Of a stretch of 64,000 nucleotides of DNA, positions 45,183 through 53,540 are shown one piece after another. The DNA is taken from the NCBI RefSeq assembly GCF_005938085.1, contig NZ_SMZK01000001.1:1736001-1800000 (forward strand). The letters are read 5' to 3'. The translations under genes were made by a program, and so were the position numbers. Below the pieces are notes generated by a model. The model was given only the letters and a program-made list of their open reading frames with translations. It was not told where the DNA came from and ran no database searches. Position 1 is the first letter of the stretch. Each line of letters opens with the position of its first letter. The stretch is from Haloterrigena sp. H1. Its GTDB lineage: Archaea > Halobacteriota > Halobacteria > Halobacteriales > Natrialbaceae.

Positions 45183-45911
45183 ATGGAACTTACCTGGCAT
45201 GGCCACTCGACGTGGCACGTCACCGTTGGCGAGACGGACCTGTTGATCGATCCGTTCTTCGACAACCCGAAGACCGACCTCGAGCCGGCCGACGTCGACA
45301 CGCCCGACTACGTGCTGTTGACACACGGTCACGCCGACCACATCGCCGACGCCGGGGCGTTTTCGGAGGCGACGCTGGTCGCGACGCCGGAACTGACCAG
45401 CTACTGTCAGGCAGAGTTCGGCTTCGAGGACGCCGTCGGCGGGGTGGGGATGAACCTCGGCGGCACCGTCGAGTGTGGCGACGCCTACGTCACCATGGTC
45501 CGGGCCGACCACACCAACGGGATCATGACCGAAAACGACGCGAGCGGCGGGATGCCCGCCGGGTTCGTCGTCTCCGATACGAAACCCACGCAGGTCGCAG
45601 ACGAAAACGCGACGACGTTCTACCACGCGGGCGACACCAGCCTCATGACCGAGATGCGCGAGGTTATCGGCCCCTATCTCGAGCCCGACGCCGCCGCGGT
45701 GCCGATCGGCGACCACTTTACGATGGGACCGTGGCAGGCCGCCGTCGCCGTCGACTGGCTCGACGTTGATCACGCTTTCCCACAGCACTACGATACGTTC
45801 CCGCCGATCGAACAGGACCCCGAGGACTTCGCCAGGGAAGTGCGCGCGACCGGTAGCGACACTGACGTCACCATCCTCGAGGCCGACGAGCCGTTCGAAC
45901 TCGAGCCCTGA
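45183..45911 (+). CDS. UPF0173-family metal-dependent hydrolase
   Basis: A 242-residue MBL-fold hydrolase. The start [13 protein letters not shown], the zinc motif [14 protein letters not shown], later [22 protein letters not shown], and the C-terminal [18 protein letters not shown] are typical of the UPF0173 group. The physiological substrate of the family is not established. A strong TATA element precedes the gene. The 242-residue length is slightly above the usual 225-230. Confidence 0.88.
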   Translation: MELTWHGHSTWHVTVGETDLLIDPFFDNPKTDLEPADVDTPDYVLLTHGHADHIADAGAFSEATLVATPELTSYCQAEFGFEDAVGGVGMNLGGTVECGDAYVTMVRADHTNGIMTENDASGGMPAGFVVSDTKPTQVADENATTFYHAGDTSLMTEMREVIGPYLEPDAAAVPIGDHFTMGPWQAAVAVDWLDVDHAFPQHYDTFPPIEQDPEDFAREVRATGSDTDVTILEADEPFELEP

Positions 45912-46049
45912 TCGCCGCGACGACCAGCCGACAACGGGTCACGACTGGCCCACCATCGCGTCACCCGTCCGCCGTTTTCATCAACCGATCGGATCGTCGT
46001 TCCCACGAGAACAACGTTTACAGCACCGGCTGTGGACGTCTCGAGTGCC

Positions 46050-46445
46050 ATGGCGAAATCAGTCACCACCGTCTCCGAGGAGGGGTACACTGCTACCAAC
46101 GAGATCCGCGAGTTCGAGACCACGATCGACGCCAACGGCGAGGACGACCCCGATACGCTCGAGGCGCTGCTGGCGGCGTATGGCTCCTGTTACGTGCCGG
46201 CGCTGCGCGTTGGCGGCCAGCAACGCGGGGCCGACGACCTCGGCAAGATCGAGATCGACATCACCGGCGAACTGAACGACGACGACAAACTCGAGTCGAT
46301 TCACTTCGATATCAGCGTCGAGGGGGACGTCGACGACGACACCGGCGAGGAAGTCATCGAGCGCGCCTTCGAACTCTGTAAGGTTCACGACGCGCTGAAA
46401 GAGAGTCTCCACGCCGAGACGAGTTTCGAGGGCGACGCGTTCTGA
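46050..46445 (+). CDS. OsmC/Ohr-family protein
   Basis: A 131-residue OsmC-like peroxiredoxin. The two redox cysteines are at Cys47 (LLAAYGSCYVPAL) and Cys110 (ERAFELCKVHDAL), the spacing expected for thiol-dependent reduction of organic hydroperoxides. ATG 46050 is chosen over 46032 because it matches the family start. It is likely cytoplasmic and dimeric. It follows the UPF0173 gene in the same direction but with a 138-bp gap. Confidence 0.88.
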   Translation: MAKSVTTVSEEGYTATNEIREFETTIDANGEDDPDTLEALLAAYGSCYVPALRVGGQQRGADDLGKIEIDITGELNDDDKLESIHFDISVEGDVDDDTGEEVIERAFELCKVHDALKESLHAETSFEGDAF

Positions 46446-46663
46446 GAGCGACGACAGCGGCACCGAACCCAGTCAGCGACTCTCGATGAAATCGCGGGTT
46501 CATACGGTCTGCTGTACCGAGTTCCCAGTGCAACCGCAACCGTCCTGCAGTTGCACCGGCACTGACTGACAGGTGTCCGTATCAGACCCGGTCGCGGTCG
46601 TGACAGTCGCTTGTATTGAGCCCCGAACGCACATACCCACCGAGCGCATCGCGGTGAACACCA

Positions 46664-47869
46664 ATGCGACGAGAGCTGCTGGTCGTTGCCGTCGCGGGAT
46701 TGCTCGTCTTTGCAGGCTGTAGTAGTGGCATCGACGGTATGGGTGGTGGCGATGGTGCCACAGGCGATGTGGACGTAAGCGGCGCCCTCGAGATACACCA
46801 CATCGACGTCGAACAGGCCGATTCGACGCTCATCGTGACGCCATCGAACGAGACGATCCTGATCGATACGGGCGACTACCGCGACGATGGGAAAGCCGTC
46901 ATCGACTACCTCACGGCCCACGACATCGACCGCATCGACCATCTCATCGCGACCCACGGCCATGCTGACCACATCGGCGGCCACCCTGTGATCATCGAGT
47001 ATTTCGAGGAAAACAAAAACGGGGTTGGCGCGGCCTACGACTCTGGCATCCCCCATCCGACCGCGACCTACGAGCACTATCTCGATGCCGTCGAAGCGTA
47101 CAACGTCTCGTTCTACGAGGTCGTCGCGGGCGATCGACTGCCGCTGGCCGACGGCGGTCTCGAGGCGACCGTCCTGAACCCACCCGACGGCGACGCGAGC
47201 GGTGACATCGACACCAACGGTATCGTTCTCTCAGTTACCTTCGGCGACTTCTCGTATCTGACGACCGGCGATCTCGATGCCAGTGGTGAACGACGACTGG
47301 CCGAGAGGGACGGCGACGACCTCGCGAGCGATGTCTACCAGGCGGGCCATCACGGCTCGTCGACCTCGTCGAACGCACCGTTTCTCGACCGGGTCGATCC
47401 CGACATTGCGGTCGTCTCGAGCGCGGTCGACTCCCGCTACGGCCATCCACACGACGAGGTGCTCGCGGCCTTCGCCGACCGCGGGATCGAGACCTACTGG
47501 ACTGGCGTCCACGGCGATATCGTCGTGACGACCAACGGGACGGCCGTCTCGGTCGCTACAGAACAGAACGCATCGACCGATCCGGCGGCGCTGCTCGAGC
47601 GCAAACACGCGGTCCAGTCGGCACTCGTAGCTCCGCTGGCACGGAACGAGCCCTACGCCGAGATCGAGGTCGGGTTGCCGACAACCGACAGCGATCGGCC
47701 ATCGGCTGCTGGCACTGCCGCTCGTACTGCAGGGGGGGACGTGATGAGCGAGTCCTACCTAAAACAGCGAGAGAGTCCAGCCATTTACGGCGGGCGTGAA
47801 TCGCGTCACTCGACGACGCGAACCACCGGTTACTCCCCGGCCGGAGTCTCCAAGTCGTCGGCGGCGTGA
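46664..47869 (+). CDS. ComEC-like MBL-fold lipoprotein, 3' end altered by a transposon
   Basis: A 401-residue secreted MBL protein. A signal peptide ends in the lipobox LLVFAGCSSG (Cys19), followed by a flexible Gly/Asp linker and the ComEC-type MBL domain ([76 protein letters not shown]). The membrane parts of ComEC are absent. The last roughly 30-35 residues (from about 47760) are Arg/Ser/Thr-rich, lie in the presumed left end of an IS200/IS605 element, and run antisense to a 46-aa transposon ORF. The native C-terminus was probably displaced. Confidence 0.75.
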   Translation: MRRELLVVAVAGLLVFAGCSSGIDGMGGGDGATGDVDVSGALEIHHIDVEQADSTLIVTPSNETILIDTGDYRDDGKAVIDYLTAHDIDRIDHLIATHGHADHIGGHPVIIEYFEENKNGVGAAYDSGIPHPTATYEHYLDAVEAYNVSFYEVVAGDRLPLADGGLEATVLNPPDGDASGDIDTNGIVLSVTFGDFSYLTTGDLDASGERRLAERDGDDLASDVYQAGHHGSSTSSNAPFLDRVDPDIAVVSSAVDSRYGHPHDEVLAAFADRGIETYWTGVHGDIVVTTNGTAVSVATEQNASTDPAALLERKHAVQSALVAPLARNEPYAEIEVGLPTTDSDRPSAAGTAARTAGGDVMSESYLKQRESPAIYGGRESRHSTTRTTGYSPAGVSKSSAA

Positions 47870-47970
47870 ATCAACATCCCGCGCCACGTCAGACCGTGTT
47901 CGTTTTTCACGCGTTTGATGCGCTCATACTGTTCGTCGTCGGGGACTTCGATGTTCACGTAGTTCGACAC
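47830..47970 (-). CDS. 46-aa transposon-associated small protein
   Basis: Opens with GTG at 47970 and reads SNYVNIEVPDDEQYERIKRV, then a WRGMLIHAADDLE-type helix, ending in TAA at 47830. It resembles small ribbon-helix-helix-like proteins that accompany haloarchaeal IS1341-type tnpB genes (strand IEVP, helices, HGLTWRGML turn). It is divergent from tnpB with 56 bp between starts, so it may regulate that promoter; this is inference. It overlaps the 3' end of the MBL lipoprotein gene on the opposite strand. Confidence 0.6.
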   Translation of the reverse strand: MSNYVNIEVPDDEQYERIKRVKNEHGLTWRGMLIHAADDLETPAGE

Positions 47971-48026
47971 AGTATCTACGAGAATCCGTATATTTATGTT
48001 AGTTATGCTCGTGCACAGAAGTAGTG

Positions 48027-49307
48027 ATGAAGCGCACCAACGAGTTCGAAGTAGTTCCCCAGTCCGACGCGGACGAGGAGTTGCTCCGACGGCACTTGGA
48101 CGCTTCAGCCGCTCTCTGGAACGAGATCAATTATCAGCGCCGAGCCAACTTCGAAGACCCGGACGGCGACGTTTGGGAGATTGACGAGTACCGCGGACGG
48201 TACGGCGGTACGCTCGGCGCGTCAACCGTTCAGCAGATCGAACGCAAGAACCGCGAAGCGTGGCGCTCGTTCTTCGCACTCCAAGAGAAGGGAGAAGCCA
48301 ACGGCAAGCCCGGCTTCTGGGGCAACCAAGACAAGGGTCGCGAACTGCGGACGTACATCCGAAACACGTCGTACTCGGTCGAATGGGGCCAACACTCTCG
48401 GCTCGAGATTCTTGTCGGCCAAGACCTGAAAGAGGAATACGGTCTTGGATACGGCGAGCGTCTCCGGCTCGAAGTTCGGGGCAAACCCAACTGGAAAGAG
48501 TACGACAAACAGGGCCGATTGGAACTGTATTACGACGATGTGAGCGAGACGTTCAGAGCCTTTCAGCCAGTCACAATCGACAATTCTCGACTGGCACAAC
48601 CACTGACGGACGAAACCGCCGCTCTGGACATCGGCGCGAACAATATCGTCGCCTGTACGGTTTCAACCGGCGAGCAGTACCTGTACGAAGGGCGCGGCCT
48701 GTTCGAACGGTTCCGCGACACCACGCAACGAATTGCTGATCTCCAGTCAAAACTCCGCGAAGGGCGGTACCGGTCGACTCAAATCGACTCGCTGTACCGG
48801 CGACGGACCCGACGACGCGACCATGCACAGGACGCGCTCTGCCGGGATCTGATCGAACGTCTGTACGACCAAGGCGTCTCCACGGTGTATATCGGCGATC
48901 TTACCGACGTACTCGAGACGTACTGGTCTGTTCGGACGAACGCCAAGTTGCACAACTTCTGGGCGTTCCGGCGATTCGTCGGACGGCTCGCCGATACCGC
49001 CGAGGAGTTCGGCATAACCGTCGAAGTCCGCACGGAAGCGTGGAGCTCGCAGACGTGTCCGAACTGCGGCTCAATCACGGACACAACGCGGCATCAAGAC
49101 ACGCTCACCTGTCGTTGCGGCTTCGAAGGCCACGCGGACCTCGGCGCAAGCGAGACGTTCCTGAAACGGCACGAAGACGTAGCACGGCCGATGGCACGGC
49201 CCGTGTGCCTCAAGTGGGACAGCCACGACTGGCTGGAGTCACCACGCTCTCTCCGTCCCAACGAGGAGCACACGAACCCGCAAGTTGCCTCCGTGGACTC
49301 GGCGTAG
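48027..49307 (+). CDS. tnpB: IS1341-type TnpB (RNA-guided nuclease family)
   Basis: A 426-residue TnpB. RuvC-I is [13 protein letters not shown] with Asp201; the zinc ribbon is CPNCG...CRCG (Cys 344, 347, 362, 364); RuvC-III is [10 protein letters not shown] with Asp371. At RuvC-II, where most TnpB proteins have Glu in an E-(D/N)-L motif, this one reads YIGDL (Gly290). Family members are guided by an RNA transcribed from the element's right end and cut the donor site to keep the element. Whether this copy cuts is unclear. ATG 48027 is preferred to GTG 48024. Confidence 0.88.
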   Translation: MKRTNEFEVVPQSDADEELLRRHLDASAALWNEINYQRRANFEDPDGDVWEIDEYRGRYGGTLGASTVQQIERKNREAWRSFFALQEKGEANGKPGFWGNQDKGRELRTYIRNTSYSVEWGQHSRLEILVGQDLKEEYGLGYGERLRLEVRGKPNWKEYDKQGRLELYYDDVSETFRAFQPVTIDNSRLAQPLTDETAALDIGANNIVACTVSTGEQYLYEGRGLFERFRDTTQRIADLQSKLREGRYRSTQIDSLYRRRTRRRDHAQDALCRDLIERLYDQGVSTVYIGDLTDVLETYWSVRTNAKLHNFWAFRRFVGRLADTAEEFGITVEVRTEAWSSQTCPNCGSITDTTRHQDTLTCRCGFEGHADLGASETFLKRHEDVARPMARPVCLKWDSHDWLESPRSLRPNEEHTNPQVASVDSA

Positions 49308-49360
49308 CCGAGACTCCCAGCGAGAGGAAACCCCGGCGTGAACGCCGGGGAGGATGTCAT
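49230..49360 (+). ncRNA. Predicted omega/reRNA at the 3' end of tnpB
   Basis: TnpB guide RNAs come from the 3' part of tnpB and the right end. Here the segment after the stop carries the 8-bp hairpin CCCCGGCG-TGAA-CGCCGGGG (49331-49350) and the conserved-looking AGGATGTCA. Sense-overlapping RNAs are known at this place in Halobacterium salinarum IS1341 elements. The guide would be the flanking bases after about 49360. The 5' limit is a guess. Confidence 0.35.
49331..49350 (+). repeat. Right-end hairpin of the IS element
   Basis: Perfect 8-bp stem CCCCGGCG / CGCCGGGG with a TGAA loop, 23 bp after the tnpB stop; typical of subterminal hairpins recognised by Y1 transposases and forming part of the guide RNA scaffold. 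Confidence 0.75.
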
Positions 49361-49616
49361 AGGAGCGGTTCGACCGCCTTTCCGAGCGGCTATCGGATCG
49401 AAAACGGGCCGAGAACTATCGCCAGAGGAACGAACGAGTGAAACCCGAACCGGCTGGTTCGGCGATGCTGGCGTGGCGGCAAGGTGCTGTTGTCTGGACC
49501 ATCGCGTGCCGCCGTCCAGTAGTTTTGCGACGACTACCGTAACTGTGGGACCAAAATATGCTGGTTTTATAATGTCGGCCTTTATAACAAATTTCCAACA
49601 CGCGGATCAATCGGCT
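49361..49616. other. Region between the IS right end and the hairpin repeat
   Basis: No confident gene. One frame from 49362 is open for about 58 codons (contains RFDRLSERLSDRKRAENY) and could be a displaced tail of the MBL lipoprotein gene, but this is speculative. Two AT-rich patches (GGTTTTATAATG near 49563 and CCTTTATAAC near 49579) could be promoters. Confidence 0.3.
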
Positions 49617-49704
49617 ACTATAGTAACAACTGAAACGATTGACACACCGACCGCACAGCCGTCGTGCGATCGGGTGTGCAGTAACTTTCAGAGGCTACTA
49701 TCGT
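49617..49704. repeat. 88-bp nested hairpin repeat, copy 1
   Basis: Nested complementary arms: ACTATAGTA (49617-49625) with TACTATCGT (49696-49704), CTGAAA (49630) with TTTCAG (49686), CACACC (49643) with GGTGTG (49673), CGCAC (49652) with GTGCG (49664). The same layout recurs at 54963-55049, with a shared core of about 32 bp that includes GCACAGCCGTCGTGCGATCG. It lies 70 bp upstream of the gamma carbonic anhydrase start. Confidence 0.8.
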
Positions 49705-49774
49705 GGCAACGGCGCCGACACGCTGACCGTCCGTGATGGGCAGGTTCAAGACGGTTCTCGAGACAGGATCTCAC

Positions 49775-50275
49775 ATGCTCCGTTCGTTCAATGGGACCGA
49801 ACCGCAGGTCGCCGATTCCGCGTACGTCGACGAGGCCGCAGTCGTCATCGGCGATGTCGTCGTCGAGGCTGACGCGAGCGTCTGGCCAAACACCACGCTT
49901 CGCGGCGATCACGGCCGGATCGTCGTCGGTGAAGGGGCCAACGTCCAGGACAACGCTGTCCTCCACGAGGAGGCAGAATTGAAACCCTACTCGACGGTCG
50001 GCCATAGCGCCATCGTCCACGACGCGACCGTCGCCGAGCGCGCGCTCGTGGGAATGAACGCCGTCGTTCTCGACGGGACCCACGTCGGCGAAGGCGCGGT
50101 CGTCGCCGCCGGCAGCGTCGTCACCGAAGGCACCGAGATTCCGCCGTCGACGCTCGTCGCTGGATCACCCGCTGAACCAAAAACCGAGATCGACGACCCA
50201 CATCTCGAGGCGACGGCCGACCGGTACGTCGAACTCGCGAGAGAACACGCAGAGACGTCCGAACGGCTCGACTGA
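49775..50275 (+). CDS. Gamma-class carbonic anhydrase family protein
   Basis: A 166-residue left-handed beta-helix protein. Hexapeptide turns run from about residue 12 to 130. The three zinc/iron-ligand histidines are in place: His64 (DNAVLHEE), His77 (STVGHSA) and His82 (IVHDATV), with the 5-residue spacing of Cam. RGDHGRIVVGEGANVQDN is the family hallmark. The trimer probably interconverts CO2 and bicarbonate; the acidic loop of Cam is absent (CamH/YrdA-like), so activity is less certain. ATG 49775 is chosen over 49733. Confidence 0.88.
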   Translation: MLRSFNGTEPQVADSAYVDEAAVVIGDVVVEADASVWPNTTLRGDHGRIVVGEGANVQDNAVLHEEAELKPYSTVGHSAIVHDATVAERALVGMNAVVLDGTHVGEGAVVAAGSVVTEGTEIPPSTLVAGSPAEPKTEIDDPHLEATADRYVELAREHAETSERLD

Positions 50276-50280
50276 CGGCG

Positions 50281-51297
50281 CTACGCGAAGACGCCCTCCC
50301 GAACGTCGTCGACGCCGGCGCGCCGGACGACGGCCCGCACCGGGTCGCGCGCGCCGGCGAGGTTGTCCGAGTCACCATCGAGCACCAGCAGTCGCGCCTC
50401 CCGGCCGGGCTCGAGCAGCCCGTACTCGAGGCCCGCAATCTCGGCCCCGTTTACCGTCGCCATCCGGAGGATTTCGTCGGCCGGCAGCTCCGAGAGCTTT
50501 GCGAGGAACTCCATCTCGCGGAACATCGACGGCGAGTTGAGCATCACGTTGTCCGTCCCGAGCGCGAGCGTCGTCCGCTCATTGAGTTCGTCGTAGGGCG
50601 ACAGCCCGACGTCAGTGACGAGGTTCGAGCGGGGGCAGACGACGACCGGAATCTCGCTGTCGGCGAGCCGATCGAGGTGCAGCGGCTTGGGGTGGACCAT
50701 ATGGACCAGAAAGTCCGGCTCGAGGTCCAGCGCCGGGTTGATGTCGCTTTCGTCAACCTCGCCGGCGTGGATGCCGAAGGGTTTGCCTGCCTCGCGGGTC
50801 GCCGTCCGCTCCCGATCGAAACTCGCATCGTTGGCCCCGCTCGCGCCGAAGCCGTCGCCCGCGTGCATCGCGTCGATCGAGCCGCGGGCAAAGGACAGTG
50901 CGTCAAGCTCGTACCCCTCGGCGGCGTCTGCGAGCATCCGAACGCCCGCGACATCGCCCTCGCGAAAGTCCAGGCAGGCCGCCGTCCCAGCCTGCTGCAT
51001 GAACGATAGCGAGCGCTCCATCGCGCTCACGAGTTCGTCGCGGGAGGCCTGCTCGAGTAGCCGGTGTTTCAGCCCGTCCGGCGGGGCGACCAGTTCCTTG
51101 AGCGAGAGGCCGCCGCCGGCCTCTTTGGCGATCGAATCGCCGATGTGGGTGTGGGCGTTGACGAAGGCCGGGAGGATGATGTCGTCGCTCTCGACCGACG
51201 TTTCCTCGATGGCCTCGATGCGGCCGTCGTCGACGACGATCCGCCCCTCGATAGGGTCGAACTCGCGGCCGCGGAGAATCGTTCCCGTTCGTTCCAT
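50281..51297 (-). CDS. Amidohydrolase (chlorohydrolase/deaminase-like)
   Basis: A 338-residue TIM-barrel metal-dependent hydrolase. Metal ligands are NAHTHIGD, GIHAGEVDE, VHMVHP and ALGTDNVMLNSPS (catalytic Asp). VVVCPRSNLVTDVG and the C-terminal LEPGREARLLVLD (beta-sandwich return) fit the SsnA/MtaD/TrzN deaminase branch. The natural substrate may be a modified purine or adenosine derivative, but it cannot be told here. It is shorter than the usual 420 residues, mostly in the N-terminal barrel insertions. Confidence 0.82.
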   Translation of the reverse strand: MERTGTILRGREFDPIEGRIVVDDGRIEAIEETSVESDDIILPAFVNAHTHIGDSIAKEAGGGLSLKELVAPPDGLKHRLLEQASRDELVSAMERSLSFMQQAGTAACLDFREGDVAGVRMLADAAEGYELDALSFARGSIDAMHAGDGFGASGANDASFDRERTATREAGKPFGIHAGEVDESDINPALDLEPDFLVHMVHPKPLHLDRLADSEIPVVVCPRSNLVTDVGLSPYDELNERTTLALGTDNVMLNSPSMFREMEFLAKLSELPADEILRMATVNGAEIAGLEYGLLEPGREARLLVLDGDSDNLAGARDPVRAVVRRAGVDDVREGVFA

Positions 51298-51363
51298 ACG
51301 GGTCAGTTCGCCGTCAGCGCCTTCAACGGTTCGACAGTCAGGAACGCGTGCCGCCAGACCGGA

Positions 51364-52596
51364 TCAGTCGATGAACTGATCCAGCGTCGCATCCAGTCCG
51401 TTTCGGACCTCGCTGACGAGCGCGCCGTCGATGTCCAGCCCAAGTACGTCGACGGCGGCCCGCCCGACTCGTTCCCGAAGTTCGGGCGGCGAGTAGACGC
51501 CGAGCCGCCACTGGGAGTACTGGGCCGCCCGCAGCGCTGCGACCAGCGGCGACTGCTGACCCAGCCGGCGGATTTCGCCGTTGACCATCACGCGCGTCGT
51601 CGACTCCGTCATCGAGGGTCGACTCGGTACGTCGAGGATGACGTCTTCAGGGTCGACCTCTGCTCGATCGCCAATTTCGCGCTCGAGATCACGGATCGTC
51701 TCGTGGTCGGACTCGATGATCCCGCCCGGAACGTCGTCGATTTCGGCCCAGACCGCCCGCTTGAACAGGTCGCGTCGATCCAGTCGCCTCGAGAGCACCG
51801 CTGTCCGCTCACACGAGCGCAGCGCCACGATCAGGTCGTGGTCGTCCATCCGCTGGAGGGTCGCGGCGTCGACATCGGTCGCGGGTGCCTCGAGCAGCCG
51901 TTCGGCGGCCCGCCGGAGCATCGCCTTGCTGATTCGGGCGACGCTGTGGCTGTAGACCGTTGGGTTCATCAGCGCTCGAGCGACCAGTAGGCTCTCAGCC
52001 GTCTGGACGTTCCCCTCGTCGAGGACGAGTTCTCCGTCGACGAAGGTCAGTTCCCGAACGAGCCGGCCGTGGTCGATCGTCCCGTAGGGAACGCCGGTGT
52101 GGTGGGCGTCGCGCACCAGGTAGTCCATCCGATCGACGTCGAGTTCGCCCGAGACGACCTGCCCGAATCGTCCCTCGCCGGCGACCAGATCGGCGACCCG
52201 ATCGGGCTCGAGGTCGTGCTCACACAGGACCTCGCCGACCGCCCCGTCCGCGAGCAACGCGTGGACGTCGTCGTGATACCGGCCAGTGCGGCGGTGGGTC
52301 AGCGACTCGAGGTTGTGACTAAAGGGCCCGTGGCCAACGTCGTGGAGCAGGGCCGCAGCGTGGACCCGTTCTGCCTGTCGCCCCTCGACGGACAAGTGCT
52401 CGAGGGCCTCGCAGGCGAGATGATAGACGCCGAGGCTGTGTTCGAAGCGACTGTGGTTGGCCGAGGGATAAACTAGCGAGACGGTCCCAAGCTGCCTGAT
52501 ATTCCGGAGTCGCTGTACCTCGGGGGTGTCAAGCAGATCGCGGGCGACGCCGTCGACCTGGATGTGGTCGTGGACGCTGTCCTTGATGACCTTCAT
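51364..52596 (-). CDS. HD-domain phosphohydrolase (SAMHD1/dNTPase-like)
   Basis: A 410-residue protein. VIKDSVHDHIQVDGVARDLLDTPEVQRLRNIRQLG is the N-terminal signature of SAMHD1-like archaeal/bacterial hydrolases. The HD metal motif is SRFEHSLGVYHL ... LLHDVGHGPFSH, with the last ligand in LDVDRMDYLVRDAHHTG. The long C-terminal region (from about 210) is predicted helical and probably mediates oligomers. Members degrade dNTPs or related phosphates; here the substrate is unproven. ATG 52596 (MKVIKDSVHDHI) is preferred to the longer frame. Confidence 0.88.
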   Translation of the reverse strand: MKVIKDSVHDHIQVDGVARDLLDTPEVQRLRNIRQLGTVSLVYPSANHSRFEHSLGVYHLACEALEHLSVEGRQAERVHAAALLHDVGHGPFSHNLESLTHRRTGRYHDDVHALLADGAVGEVLCEHDLEPDRVADLVAGEGRFGQVVSGELDVDRMDYLVRDAHHTGVPYGTIDHGRLVRELTFVDGELVLDEGNVQTAESLLVARALMNPTVYSHSVARISKAMLRRAAERLLEAPATDVDAATLQRMDDHDLIVALRSCERTAVLSRRLDRRDLFKRAVWAEIDDVPGGIIESDHETIRDLEREIGDRAEVDPEDVILDVPSRPSMTESTTRVMVNGEIRRLGQQSPLVAALRAAQYSQWRLGVYSPPELRERVGRAAVDVLGLDIDGALVSEVRNGLDATLDQFID

Positions 52597-52704
52597 CAGT
52601 CGCCTTTCGGCCGGTTCGTACAAAAACGGTCGTCCGAGCGACACCGTCGCGTTGCGAATACCGGCTCAATGACTACCGGTGTGGCCGCGTCGTCTCGGCA
52701 GTCG

Positions 52705-52965
52705 ATGCCCAATCTGACTGTCTCTCCCGACGTTGACACGAAACGAGCCAAGACGCTCGTCCAGGAGCACGTCGACATCGGCGACACCGTCGAAGTCCGC
52801 AGCCAGGAGCGGACGATGGATCAGATAATGGTCGTCACCGGTGACGTGACCGGTTTCGAGCCCGGCTATCTCGAACTCGACGGCCAGCCACTCGACGACG
52901 GGAGCGTCCGGTACGACGAAATCCATACGGTTTCGACCATCGAGGATGAAGCGAACGAAGCCTGA
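52705..52965 (+). CDS. Small acidic protein of unknown function
   Basis: An 86-residue protein (MPNLTVSPDVDTKRAKTLVQ...). Mostly beta-like, with DTVEVRSQERTMDQIMVVTGDVTGFEPGYLEL suggesting a small barrel (OB or SH3-like). No cysteine or membrane segment. An alternative ATG at 52669 would add 12 residues. It is divergent from the HD gene, 108 bp apart. Confidence 0.5.
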   Translation: MPNLTVSPDVDTKRAKTLVQEHVDIGDTVEVRSQERTMDQIMVVTGDVTGFEPGYLELDGQPLDDGSVRYDEIHTVSTIEDEANEA

Positions 52966-52997
52966 AGGCGGAATATCGCATCCCGAAATGGGTGAAA

Positions 52998-53007
52998 TTT
53001 ATTATAT
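52998..53007 (+). promoter_or_regulatory. TATA box deciding the next start
   Basis: TTTATTATAT is centred 26 bp before the ATG at 53029. That spacing favours the ATG over the in-frame GTG at 53014. Confidence 0.5.
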
Positions 53008-53028
53008 TTCTGAGTGATAGCAAGAATC

Positions 53029-53364
53029 ATGGACGCAGTAGTTCGAAGACGAGCAGCGGAAGTCAGCGCTACTCTCGCGCTGGGAATCTGTCTGATTATC
53101 CTCACCGATGTTCTTCCCGTTCCATTTCCGCTCATCGGATTCGCTTTCGGTGCTGGAATCCTTTTGACGGCGGCAGGGTTCGTGGGTTATGTCACACAGC
53201 GCTGGGCACTCAGTGTAAGTGGCTTCCTCCTCCTGTTTCTGAGTACCGTCCCGCTTCAGTTTGTTGGCGGCTGTTTGGGGTGTGCCTGTCACATCCCAGA
53301 GAATTACGTCTACTGGCAGCATATTCGGGCAGAGTTTCGGTACTTCCCGAACGTCGCTTCGTGA
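53029..53364 (+). CDS. Small membrane protein of unknown function
   Basis: A 111-residue protein with three hydrophobic segments (about residues 12-30, 34-55, 62-82) and a Cys-rich end VGGCLGCACHIPE before a polar tail. The GCLGCAC cluster could bind metal. No family recognised. It is adjacent to an IS element whose left end lies about 95 bp downstream; the gene itself appears intact. Confidence 0.5.
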   Translation: MDAVVRRRAAEVSATLALGICLIILTDVLPVPFPLIGFAFGAGILLTAAGFVGYVTQRWALSVSGFLLLFLSTVPLQFVGGCLGCACHIPENYVYWQHIRAEFRYFPNVAS

Positions 53365-53514
53365 ACTGTGCTGAGTCATGGACGAACGGAGTGAATGCCG
53401 GTGTGGTAACTGAGTGAACAGGAAATAGAATCTACGGATGAAGAGAAGTGAAGTAAGAAGGCTGAGATACGCTGTTCTAGGCGAATGCTGTTGCTCACCA
53501 GGAGCTTGCCCAAG

Positions 53515-53540
53515 GCCGCGGGCTGGCGTCAGCCCGCGGC
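53515..53540. terminator. GC-rich hairpin at the transposase stop
   Basis: Perfect 11-bp stem GCCGCGGGCTG / CAGCCCGCGGC with a GCGT loop, spanning the transposase stop codon at 53529-53531. It may end or block transcripts entering or leaving the IS; archaeal termination normally needs a T-tract, which is not seen, so the role is uncertain. Confidence 0.4.

Larger units (their letters stand above)
47750..49360 (+). mobile_element. IS200/IS605-group (IS1341-type) element, tnpB only
   Basis: The unit contains a divergent 46-aa ORF, tnpB, and at the right end a perfect hairpin (49331-49350) followed by AGGATGTCA. There is no tnpA, so movement would need a transposase in trans. The right end is well placed; the left end (somewhere within about 47750-47830, containing GGCGTGAA-like matches to the right-end hairpin loop) is an estimate. 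IS605-type elements have no terminal inverted repeats and make no target duplication. Confidence 0.65.

Noticed and set aside
49416..49610. 64-codon minus-strand frame after the IS element
   Set aside because: No start context or domain; overlaps the AT-rich patches.
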